Positions 26,500-33,418 of a DNA stretch of 64,000 bases are shown here, piece after piece (positions within the stretch are counted from its first letter, which is position 1; each line of letters begins with the position of its first letter). The DNA lies in NCBI RefSeq assembly GCF_014268785.2, contig NZ_JABWRD020000003.1, positions 496,001 to 560,000 on the forward strand. The letters are read 5' to 3'. Made by a program: the position numbers and the translations under genes. Under the pieces are notes generated by a model, which was not told the origin of the DNA, made no database searches, and saw only the letters and a list, made by a program, of their open reading frames with translations. The DNA comes from Pseudomonas shirazensis (GTDB lineage: Bacteria; Pseudomonadota; Gammaproteobacteria; Pseudomonadales; Pseudomonadaceae).

Positions 26500-27999
26500 A
26501 TGGCTGCACGCATGACAGAAAACAGGAAGCCCAGCGTGAGCCAAGCGTTTGTAGTCGTTGATACCCCCGAACAGGCCGTCGACCGTCTGGCGGCCCTGCA
26601 TGAACAGGCCACCGGTGCCCTGAGTCAGGCCCTCAAGCGTTACCTCAAGGACCGCACCGAACCGGACGCCGAAGAGCGCGCCCTGTACCGCTACCCAGCC
26701 TTGCGCCTGACCTACTACAGCAACGGCGAAGTCGCGGCCACCACCCGTGCCTATGGCAAGGTCCAGGTCGCTGGCACCTACAGCGTCACCGTGACCCAGC
26801 CTGAAGCCTTCCGCGGTTACCTGCTCGACCAGTTGCGGCCCCTGATGCACGACTACACGGTGACCGTGGAAGTCGGCGTCAGCGAGCAGAACATCCCCTA
26901 CCCGTACGTGGTCGAGCAGGGCGATGAACTGGCCGGCACCGGCATCACCGCCGCCGCTCTGGCGCGGGTGTTCCCAAGCACCGACCTGTCGGCTGCCACC
27001 GACGATATCGCCGACGGCCTGTGGGACTGGAGCAATGCCGACAATCTGCCGCTGGCGCTGTTCGACGCCGCCCGCGTGGACTTCTCGCTGCGCCGCCTGG
27101 TGCACTACACCGGCAGCGACTGGCGCCATGTGCAGCCATGGATCCTGCTGACCAACTACCACCGCTACGTTGACCAGTTCATCGCCCATGGCCTTGAGCA
27201 GTTGCGTGACGACCCGCGCTTTGTGCGCATGGTCTTGCCCGGCAACGTGGTCATTGAAAAAGGCCTGAACGAAGGTGAGACCCAGGCGCTGGTGGCCAGC
27301 GTGGTCTGGCACCGCTTCCAGATGCCGGCCTATCACCTGATCGCCGCCGATGGCGACGGTGTGACCCTGGTCAACATCGGCGTCGGCCCGTCCAACGCCA
27401 AGAACATCACCGACCACCTGGCCGTGCTGCGCCCGCATTGCTGGCTGATGATCGGCCACTGTGGCGGCCTGCGTCAGTCGCAGACCATCGGCGATTACGT
27501 GCTGGCCCACGCCTACATGCGCCGCGACGGCATTCTAGATCGAGTGGTGCCGCCGAACATTCCTATCCCGGCCCTGGCCGAGGTGCAGATGGCGTTGCAG
27601 GAAGCAGCGGCGCAAGTCACCGGCGAGCGCGGCGACGAGCTGAAAAAACGCCTGCGCACCGGTACCGTGCTGACCTACGACGACCGCAACTGGGAGCTGC
27701 GCTGGGCCCAGGAACGGCCGCTGATCAACCTCTCGCGGGCGGTTGCGGTCGACATGGAAAGTGGCACCATCGCCGCCCAGGGTTATCGCCTACGGGTGCC
27801 ATACGGGACCTTGCTGTGTGTGTCGGACAAACCTCTGCACAGCGAGATCAAGCTGCCAGGTTCGGCCAATGCGTTCTACAACCGCGCGGTCAGCCAGCAC
27901 TTGAAAATCGGCATCGCCGCGCTGGATCTGCTGCGTACCGAGCTCAATTCGTTGCACTCGCGTAAACTGCGCAGCTTCGATGAGCCGCCGTTCCGCTGA
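26500..27999 (+). CDS. amn: AMP nucleosidase
   Basis: Hydrolyses AMP to adenine and ribose 5-phosphate, helping to balance adenylate pools. The product is 499 residues, close to the E. coli enzyme. An N-terminal Amn-specific domain (about 20-190) is followed by a nucleoside-phosphorylase-like domain with NIGVGPSNAKNITDHLAVL, MIGHCGGLRQSQTIGDYVL and AVDMESGTIAAQGYR. I place the start at ATG 26500 after CAAGG; ATG 26512 (MTENRK) is equally possible. rluE follows 6 bases later. Confidence 0.95.
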   Translation: MAARMTENRKPSVSQAFVVVDTPEQAVDRLAALHEQATGALSQALKRYLKDRTEPDAEERALYRYPALRLTYYSNGEVAATTRAYGKVQVAGTYSVTVTQPEAFRGYLLDQLRPLMHDYTVTVEVGVSEQNIPYPYVVEQGDELAGTGITAAALARVFPSTDLSAATDDIADGLWDWSNADNLPLALFDAARVDFSLRRLVHYTGSDWRHVQPWILLTNYHRYVDQFIAHGLEQLRDDPRFVRMVLPGNVVIEKGLNEGETQALVASVVWHRFQMPAYHLIAADGDGVTLVNIGVGPSNAKNITDHLAVLRPHCWLMIGHCGGLRQSQTIGDYVLAHAYMRRDGILDRVVPPNIPIPALAEVQMALQEAAAQVTGERGDELKKRLRTGTVLTYDDRNWELRWAQERPLINLSRAVAVDMESGTIAAQGYRLRVPYGTLLCVSDKPLHSEIKLPGSANAFYNRAVSQHLKIGIAALDLLRTELNSLHSRKLRSFDEPPFR

Positions 28000-28005
28000 G
28001 GATCC

Positions 28006-28638
28006 ATGCCCCTGCCACCCCGTTCCAAGCCGCGCCGCACCCCAGCGCCGCGGCCTGCCGGCCCCCGCCGGCCGGCCAAGGCGCCACCGGCCGAGCCGCG
28101 TCTGGTGCTGTTCAACAAGCCGTTCGACGTGCTGACCCAGTTCAGTGACGGCGACGGCCGCGCGACCCTCAAGGATTTCATCGATATCCCTGGGATCTAT
28201 CCCGCCGGGCGTCTGGATCGCGACAGCGAGGGCTTGCTGTTGCTGACCAACGACGGTCGCCTGCAAGCGCGGATTGCCGACCCCAAGCACAAGCTGGCCA
28301 AGACCTACTGGGTCCAGGTTGAAGGCGAGCCGAGCGAGGAGCAATTGCAGCGCTTGTGCCAGGGCGTCGAGCTTAACGACGGCATGACCTTGCCGGCCGA
28401 GGCGCGGCTGTTGGCCGAGCCGCAGTTGTGGCCACGCGAGCCGCCGGTGCGCTTTCGCAAGAGCGTTCCGACGGCCTGGCTGGAGCTGGTGATTCGTGAA
28501 GGGCGCAACCGTCAGGTGCGCCGCATGACCGCTGCGGTCGGCTTGCCGACTTTGCGTCTGGTACGGGTGAAGATCGGCGACTGGACCCTGGACGGGTTGG
28601 ATCAGGGCTGCTGGCGCGACGCACAGCCCAAGCTGTAG
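28006..28638 (+). CDS. rluE: 23S rRNA pseudouridine synthase RluE-like
   Basis: RsuA/RluE-family pseudouridine synthase of 210 residues. A basic, Pro-rich N-terminal extension (about 1-28) precedes the catalytic domain with FNKPFDVLTQF, the catalytic Asp in GRLDRDSEGLLLLTNDG, and REGRNRQVRRMTAAVG. It lacks an S4 domain, as RluE does; in E. coli RluE modifies U2457 of 23S rRNA. It lies directly downstream of amn with GAGGA before the ATG. Confidence 0.92.
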   Translation: MPLPPRSKPRRTPAPRPAGPRRPAKAPPAEPRLVLFNKPFDVLTQFSDGDGRATLKDFIDIPGIYPAGRLDRDSEGLLLLTNDGRLQARIADPKHKLAKTYWVQVEGEPSEEQLQRLCQGVELNDGMTLPAEARLLAEPQLWPREPPVRFRKSVPTAWLELVIREGRNRQVRRMTAAVGLPTLRLVRVKIGDWTLDGLDQGCWRDAQPKL

Positions 28639-28656
28639 ATGAGCAGGGCGTGTGCG

Positions 28657-28860
28657 TCAGACGCCCTCGATCATTCCCACCACCACGCTCTTGATGATGA
28701 ACGCGAGCACGCCCAGGCCGAGCACGAAGAACAGGATCAGCGTGCCGAAGCGGCCTGCCTTGGATTTTTTTGCCAGGTCCCAGACGATGAATCCCATGAA
28801 ACCGATGAGAATGGTCACCAGGATGATCATCATCCATTCTTCGAATTTTTCAGGATCCAT
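28657..28860 (-). CDS. Small DUF2788 membrane protein
   Basis: A 67-residue protein with two membrane segments (about 9-29 and 38-60: LVTILIGFMGFIVWDLA and FGTLILFFVLGLGVLAFIIKS). The segment LAKKSKAGRFGTLILF is the DUF2788 family core. No function is known. It is convergent with rluE. Confidence 0.85.
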   Translation of the reverse strand: MDPEKFEEWMMIILVTILIGFMGFIVWDLAKKSKAGRFGTLILFFVLGLGVLAFIIKSVVVGMIEGV

Positions 28861-28915
28861 CTGTGCGCTCCAGGCAGGCTCAAGCGGCTGAGTATACGCC
28901 CGGGCCCCTCAGCTG

Positions 28916-29392
28916 TTAACGCAGGTGGGTCAATGGCAGCTCGGTGCTGGCCAGTACCTGATTGAGCACGAAGCTGGAACGTACGCTGGTAACGCCTTCG
29001 ATGCGGGTCAGGCTGCCCAGTAGCAGTTTCTGGTAATGGTCCATGTCCGGCACCACCACTTTAAGTTGATAGTCAGCGTCCATACCGGTCACCAGGCTGC
29101 ATTCGAGCACCTGCGGCAGGCCGCGCACGGCGGCTTCAAACGTCTCGAAGCGCTCCGGGGTGTGCCGGTCCATGCCGATCAGAACATACGCGGTCAGGCT
29201 CAGGCCGAGCTTCTTGCGGTCCAGCAGTGCAACCTGGCGCGAGATGTAGCCGTCGTCTTCCAGTTGCTTGACCCGACGCGAGCACGGCGAGGGCGACAGG
29301 CCGATGCGTTCGGCCAGTTCCTGGTTGGAGATGCGCGCATCGCGCTGCAATTCGGCAAGGATGCTCAGGTCGTAGCGGTCGAGCTTGCTCAT
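28916..29392 (-). CDS. Lrp/AsnC-family transcriptional regulator
   Basis: A 158-residue feast/famine regulator with an N-terminal winged helix (LDRYDLSILAELQRDARISNQELAERIGLSPSPCSRRVKQLEDDGYI) split here for length: HTH about residues 4-52. A RAM ligand-binding/oligomerisation domain follows (about 66-145). It resembles PA3965-type regulators. It is transcribed away from a 390-base gene-free stretch that probably holds its own promoter and possibly an sRNA. The effector amino acid cannot be told from sequence. Confidence 0.92.
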   Translation of the reverse strand: MSKLDRYDLSILAELQRDARISNQELAERIGLSPSPCSRRVKQLEDDGYISRQVALLDRKKLGLSLTAYVLIGMDRHTPERFETFEAAVRGLPQVLECSLVTGMDADYQLKVVVPDMDHYQKLLLGSLTRIEGVTSVRSSFVLNQVLASTELPLTHLR

Positions 29393-29673
29393 GAAAGGGG
29401 CCTTTTCTGTTCGGATTGCGGCGAATTATCAATCCAGGGTTAAAAATTGCGCAAGTGCTATTTATCTGAGCAATCTTCGCAATCCTGTGCCGGGCTCTGG
29501 CCGGTATCTTTATCAACAGAATCACTGCCCGGACATCAGTCCACGGCGACCGGCCCAGGAGGCCGCTCGCGGCCCGCGATCAACACGATCAGCCGGCCCC
29601 CGGGCTACGCACTGTCTACCAGACGGGGTGAGGTGAGCCGGCGCCACAAGTGCCGAGCATGGACGACAATTGC
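29393..29673 (+). ncRNA. Candidate small RNA body (ends in the orphan terminator)
   Basis: This gene-free stretch between the Lrp-type gene (-) and the DUF6515 gene (+) ends in a strong plus-strand terminator, although no plus-strand gene lies upstream for more than 1 kb. That implies a short untranslated transcript starting somewhere between about 29440 and 29560. The region is GC-rich and rich in short inverted repeats (for example GGCCGCTCGCGGCC near 29561-29574) and holds several GGA triplets. I do not recognise a known family, and the 5' end is unknown. Confidence 0.4.
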
Positions 29674-29702
29674 AAAGGGAGGCCACTTGGCCTCCCTTTT
29701 TT
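29674..29702 (+). terminator. Orphan Rho-independent terminator
   Basis: An 11-bp perfect stem (29674-29684 with 29689-29699; AAAGGGAGGCC) with an ACTT loop and six Ts. There is no plus-strand CDS upstream, so it likely ends a small RNA. The minus-strand side lacks a T run of comparable quality. Confidence 0.8.
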
Positions 29703-29782
29703 ATGGCTGGATTTTCATCTGCCCACGCATGCTGCGCGGTAAACTGGCGGCAGTTGCGGTTTTACTTGTCGAGAGGAATACC

Positions 29783-30595
29783 ATGAGGTCGCGCGGCTGG
29801 CAGTTGGCAGGGGTAAGTGTGCTGGCAATGGTTATCAGCGCCGCGGTGCTGGCGCAGGCGCCGGGCGATGGCCGTGGGCCGCAAGAGCCGAATGGCGGCG
29901 GTAGTTCCGGCTCGTCATTGACCTCCCGCGATGAAGTGCGCCAGACCCAGCCACCCCGGCAAGGTTATTACCAAGACATACCGCGCCGCGGCCCCGACAA
30001 CCGCCATTGGCAGGCGGGCGGCCCCGGCGACAACTGGTCAGGGCGCCCCGATGGCCACGGCAACGGTTGGGGACCCGGCCCGCAATACCATCCTGGGCAG
30101 GCAATCGACCGCTTCCCTGAGCAGCACTGGAAAGTGCCCTATCGCGGCCGCGATTATTTCTACTCTGGTGGCTACTGGTATCAGCCGCAGGGACCGCGCT
30201 ACGTGGTGGTGCGCCCGCCTTATGGCGTGCGTGTCGGCTACCTGCCGCCGTATGCGCGAGAAGTCTGGCGCGGCGGCGTGCTGTTCTTTCTGGTTGCTGA
30301 CACCTACTACCAATACCTGGCCGACAGCCGTGAGTACATGGTGGTGAATCCACCGGTCAGCCAGCCTGTGCCACCGTTGCAGGCCAGCAGTGGTTATGAC
30401 GTGGTCGCTTACCCAAGCTACGGGCAAAACCAACAGCAGCAGGATCAGGACCGCTATCAGTGCCATCGCTGGGCTGTCGAGCAGTCCGGCTTCGATCCGG
30501 CCCAGGCCAGCTATGCGCCGGCGGCAAATGTCGCCGACCTGTATCGGCGCTCGCTGGGGGCGTGTTTGAGTGGGCGTGGGTACAGCATCAACTGA
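29783..30595 (+). CDS. DUF6515 family exported protein
   Basis: A 270-residue secreted or periplasmic protein. ATG 29783 follows GAGAGGAATA and begins a signal peptide cleaved near VLAQA (residue 28). The mature part is Gly/Pro/Gln/Tyr-rich and disordered to about residue 115, then DUF6515-like (YFYSGGYWYQPQG, VRPPYGVRVGYLPP). A C-terminal segment reads DRYQCHRWAVEQSGFDP, a recurring motif in Pseudomonas envelope proteins. Function unknown. Confidence 0.8.
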   Translation: MRSRGWQLAGVSVLAMVISAAVLAQAPGDGRGPQEPNGGGSSGSSLTSRDEVRQTQPPRQGYYQDIPRRGPDNRHWQAGGPGDNWSGRPDGHGNGWGPGPQYHPGQAIDRFPEQHWKVPYRGRDYFYSGGYWYQPQGPRYVVVRPPYGVRVGYLPPYAREVWRGGVLFFLVADTYYQYLADSREYMVVNPPVSQPVPPLQASSGYDVVAYPSYGQNQQQQDQDRYQCHRWAVEQSGFDPAQASYAPAANVADLYRRSLGACLSGRGYSIN

Positions 30596-30636
30596 TAGCG
30601 CTCGTTTCTGATTTTTTTGTCTGGTTCGAGTATGTC

Positions 30637-30691
30637 GGGGCTGCTTTGCAGCCCTTTCCGACCGGTCCGGCGTCCCGGCAAGGCCGCTACA
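30637..30691. repeat. Hairpin and REP unit upstream of IS copy 1
   Basis: GGGGCTGC-TTT-GCAGCCC (30637-30654) is followed by a 40-base unit. The reverse complement of that unit (30652-30691) matches 39851-39890 with one mismatch. It lies between the DUF6515 stop and the IS and may end the DUF6515 transcript. Confidence 0.65.
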
Positions 30692-30724
30692 GTTGAGCTC
30701 ACCCTGTAGATACCGTCTTGACCC

Positions 30725-31696
30725 TCACCCCGCAAGGGCGATTTGGGGGTCAAACGGTTTGCCCGACTTCACCACCCCGTAAACCAGATGCAGCAGCTTG
30801 CGCATTGCCGCACACACGATCTGCTTGTAGGCCTTGTGCCGGCTGCTCAAACGCTCTGCCAGTGCCTTTACGACTGGGTTATGCCTGATCGAGACGGTGC
30901 CCGACATCCACAGGCGCGCTCGCAACCTTGAGGCGCCTGTGCGCGAAATGGTGCTCTGGCCTGTGAACTCGCCCGACTGTTGCATCACGGGGTTCAGGCC
31001 TGAGAAGGCGACAATTGCAGATGGGCTTTGGTATTTCAGGGGATCGCCCAGCTCGGCCAACAGCAACGCGGCGGTGGTCTCGCCCAGACCGTCGATCGAG
31101 GTAATCAGGTCGCGCCGCCCGCGCAGATCTGGATCGTCATCGATCGTCTGCTCAATGGCTTTTCTGGTCTTTTCCAGCTCTTTGATGATGTGCCCGATCA
31201 CGTCTTGAATCGATTGCTTCACCGCATCTTGTGCGACATCCAAGCGATTCTGCTCCATCTGGCGCATTTCCTTGAGGTCGTCCAGTCGGCGCACCAGAGC
31301 ACGCAAGCGGCGCTGTGCTGGCGGCTCAGGCTCCCACTGGCGAAGCGAGTCGGCGTTCTGTTGGCTGTAGGCAGCAATTACCTTCGCGTCAGCCCTATCG
31401 GTTTTGACGCGGCGAAGCTCCACATCAGCGAATTTCGCAATCACCGCCGGGTTCAGAATGCACACCCGATAGCCTTGGTCGTGGCAGTGCTCGGCAAGCG
31501 CTTCGTGATAGGTGCCCGTGGCCTCCATGACAATCCAGGTTCCGGGTCCTGCGTGACGCTCAAGCCAGTCGCTGAACTGGGCAAACCCTGCGGAATCATT
31601 GGGAAGCTTTGCCTTGGTGCGCTTCTTCCCGTTGGTCAACGTGGTGGCAATGTCGAAAGATCTTTTGGCAACATCAACGCCAACAAAAATGGACAT
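30725..31696 (-). CDS. IS110-family DEDD transposase/recombinase (copy 1)
   Basis: A 323-residue RNA-guided recombinase of the IS110 family. ATG 31696 is chosen because GAAGGAGAGGATC precedes it; a longer frame would run into the non-coding end. The RuvC-like DEDD tetrad is D8 (VGVDVAK), E58 (VMEATG), D100 and D103 (VKTDRADAK). A coiled-coil region (about 125-195) leads to the Tnp_20 domain with FSGLNPVMQQSGEF, where S241 is the likely catalytic serine, and STISRTGASRLR. Residue 261 is Arg here and Gly in the other copy. Confidence 0.95.
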   Translation of the reverse strand: MSIFVGVDVAKRSFDIATTLTNGKKRTKAKLPNDSAGFAQFSDWLERHAGPGTWIVMEATGTYHEALAEHCHDQGYRVCILNPAVIAKFADVELRRVKTDRADAKVIAAYSQQNADSLRQWEPEPPAQRRLRALVRRLDDLKEMRQMEQNRLDVAQDAVKQSIQDVIGHIIKELEKTRKAIEQTIDDDPDLRGRRDLITSIDGLGETTAALLLAELGDPLKYQSPSAIVAFSGLNPVMQQSGEFTGQSTISRTGASRLRARLWMSGTVSIRHNPVVKALAERLSSRHKAYKQIVCAAMRKLLHLVYGVVKSGKPFDPQIALAG

Positions 31697-31724
31697 GATC
31701 CTCTCCTTCAAACTACGAAAGTCG

Positions 31725-31932
31725 ATCACCCAGCACTCTGTTCTACCTTGTGAATGCGTGCTCACGCCGGAGGCGGGCACTAGATACCGTTCGGACTTGT
31801 CGAGTGGGGTTGGAAGGTCAGAGCACCATCTACAATGCGGGCTCGATGCCCTAGGAGCGGCTCGGCTTCATGACCTTCCCTCGATGATCAGTCGAGAACT
31901 TTCGCTTCTTTGGAAGCGAAAGTCGAGATACA
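31725..31932 (-). ncRNA. Predicted bridge RNA of IS copy 1
   Basis: On the transposase strand the left end folds as: 5' hairpin with a perfect 11-bp stem (31923-31913/31908-31898); target-binding loop closed by GGAAGGTCA/TGACCTTCC (31879-31871/31820-31812); donor-binding loop closed by ACCCCACTC/GAGTGCTGGGT (31810-31802/31738-31728). The first loop holds GCCGCTCCTA (31861-31852), identical to the REP target plus CT core, and TGTAG (31834-31830), complementary to CTACA on the other target half. The second holds ACGGTATCT (31790-31782), identical to the right end plus core, and ACAAG (31751-31747), complementary to CTTGT at the left end. This is the arrangement known for IS621. Expression is not shown. 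Confidence 0.75.
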
Positions 31933-31990
31933 AGGAGCGGCCTTGTGTCGCGAAAGGGGCGCAGAGCGCCACCCGGCTTCCTGACTGACA

Positions 31991-32860
31991 TCACAGCGGG
32001 TCAGCATGCACCATCACATCCGCCTGTGGGTAGCGCTCGCGGATCACTGCCGAGGCCTGCACGCACAGCGCGTGGGCATCATGCAGTGACAGCGTGCCGG
32101 GCAGCTCAAGGTGCAGTTGCACAAACCAGTAGCTGCCGGACACGCGCGTACGCAGATCATGCGCGCCGAGCACCCCGGGGATGGCTGTGACCAGCGCCAG
32201 CATCTGCTCGGCCACATCGCCGGGCAGCTCCTTGTCCATCAGGATCGCCGTGCTTTCCCGTGCAATCTGCATTGCACTCCAGAGGATATACAAGGCAATG
32301 CCCAGGCCGAACAGCGCGTCCAACTGCGGCCAGCCATAACCGGCCAGCAGCAACGCCAGCAGGATGCTACCGTTGAGCAGCAGGTCGGAGCGGTAATGCA
32401 GGGAATCGGCGCGCACCGCAGTCGAGCCGGTGGCCTTGATCACCTTGCGCTGCAGCGCCAGCAGAGCCACGGTCAGCACCAGCGACAGTAGCATCACGCC
32501 AATCCCCGCCGCCGTGTCGCCCAGCGGTTGCGGTGATTGCAGGCGACTGACCGCCTGCACCCCGATCAGCACCGCGCTGGCGCCGATGAACAACGCCTGG
32601 GCCATGCCGGCCAGCGCTTCCGCCTTGCCATGGCCAAAGCGGTGATCGTCGTCGGCCGGGCGCAGGGCGTAGTGCACGGCCAGCAAGTTGAGCAGCGAGG
32701 CCACCGCGTCCAGTGCCGAGTCGGTCAGCCCTGCCAGCAGGCTGACCGAGTCGCTCAGCCACCAGGCAATCGCCTTGCTCACCACCAGAATGCAGGCCAC
32801 CGCCAGCGATGCGCGAGTGGCCAGGCGGAGCAAGCGTTGCTGTTCGGCAGTAGGCGTCAT
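31991..32860 (-). CDS. Cation diffusion facilitator (FieF/YiiP-like)
   Basis: A 289-residue inner-membrane metal/proton antiporter exporting Zn2+, Fe2+ or similar. Six membrane segments occupy residues about 14-210. The transport site shows as D47 in LLAGLTDSALDAVASLLNL and HYRSDLLLN (H and D) in segment 5; HRFGHGKAEALA is the family loop. The C-terminal metal-binding domain follows. The IS and its REP sit only 57 bases beyond its stop, so the gene is intact. Confidence 0.93.
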   Translation of the reverse strand: MTPTAEQQRLLRLATRASLAVACILVVSKAIAWWLSDSVSLLAGLTDSALDAVASLLNLLAVHYALRPADDDHRFGHGKAEALAGMAQALFIGASAVLIGVQAVSRLQSPQPLGDTAAGIGVMLLSLVLTVALLALQRKVIKATGSTAVRADSLHYRSDLLLNGSILLALLLAGYGWPQLDALFGLGIALYILWSAMQIARESTAILMDKELPGDVAEQMLALVTAIPGVLGAHDLRTRVSGSYWFVQLHLELPGTLSLHDAHALCVQASAVIRERYPQADVMVHADPL

Positions 32861-32882
32861 GCGTTGAGCATCCTGCGAAGTG

Positions 32883-33302
32883 TCAGGCGGCCGGGATCAG
32901 ACCGTAGCTGGCCAACTGCTCGACGCTGCCGCGGTGCTGGATCAGGCGCGGGTCGTTGAGCGGCAGGCGCTGGCCCAGTTCGCTTTCGAGAATAGCCTGC
33001 AGCTTGCTGTTGTCGATGCTGCCATCGGCATTCACCGCCGGCTTGAGCTTGGCCGGGTCGACCTGAGCGGTGGTGCCGCCGGGGTAGTAGATCGCGCCAG
33101 TGGCAAAGTCGACACCAAAGGCGATCAGGCCCGGGATCACGTAGAACAGAATGCCGATGGCATCGAGGGCGACGATCACCGGGTCGACCTTGCCTTCGAT
33201 CTGGCCACGGCGATCTGGATAGAACAACGTGCCGCAGGCCGTCAGCTGAGTCAGCAGGGTGGCAACCAGGGCGCCACCGATGACGCGGGAATGAATGCGC
33301 AT
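32883..33302 (-). CDS. Small lipoprotein of unknown function
   Basis: A 139-residue protein. ATG 33302 follows GGAG and begins a lipoprotein signal (MRIHSRVIGGALVATLLTQL, lipobox LTAC, Cys about 23). The mature protein has a hydrophobic stretch (VIVALDAIGILFYVIPGLIAFGVDF split across about 45-67), then a soluble tail. No named family is recognised. It is 22 bases upstream of the cation facilitator on the same strand, so co-transcription is likely; it is divergent from hrpB. Confidence 0.75.
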   Translation of the reverse strand: MRIHSRVIGGALVATLLTQLTACGTLFYPDRRGQIEGKVDPVIVALDAIGILFYVIPGLIAFGVDFATGAIYYPGGTTAQVDPAKLKPAVNADGSIDNSKLQAILESELGQRLPLNDPRLIQHRGSVEQLASYGLIPAA

Positions 33303-33418
33303 GTAAATCTCCGATGGAAAATCGCAACGAAACAGGCCAGCGGCCTGCTGCCGATAGTATGACCTATCGGGCCTCGCCCGGTTCGCCGTTATACTCGGCG
33401 CCTCGTTCGAGGACCACC

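Larger units (their letters stand above)
30710..31934 (-). mobile_element. IS110-family insertion sequence, copy 1
   Basis: A 1225-bp element. The two copies in this window are identical over 30705-31957 and 50838-52090 apart from one base, and comparing both junctions with uninterrupted REP sequences puts the edges at an AG dinucleotide (CT on the transposase strand) present at both ends. It has no terminal inverted repeats, as expected for IS110. It contains a transposase gene and a 238-base upstream non-coding end that folds like a bridge RNA; only about 15 bases lie downstream of the transposase. It has not interrupted a gene. The target was a REP ('tgtag' on the left, 'gagcggccttgtg' on the right). 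Confidence 0.92.
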
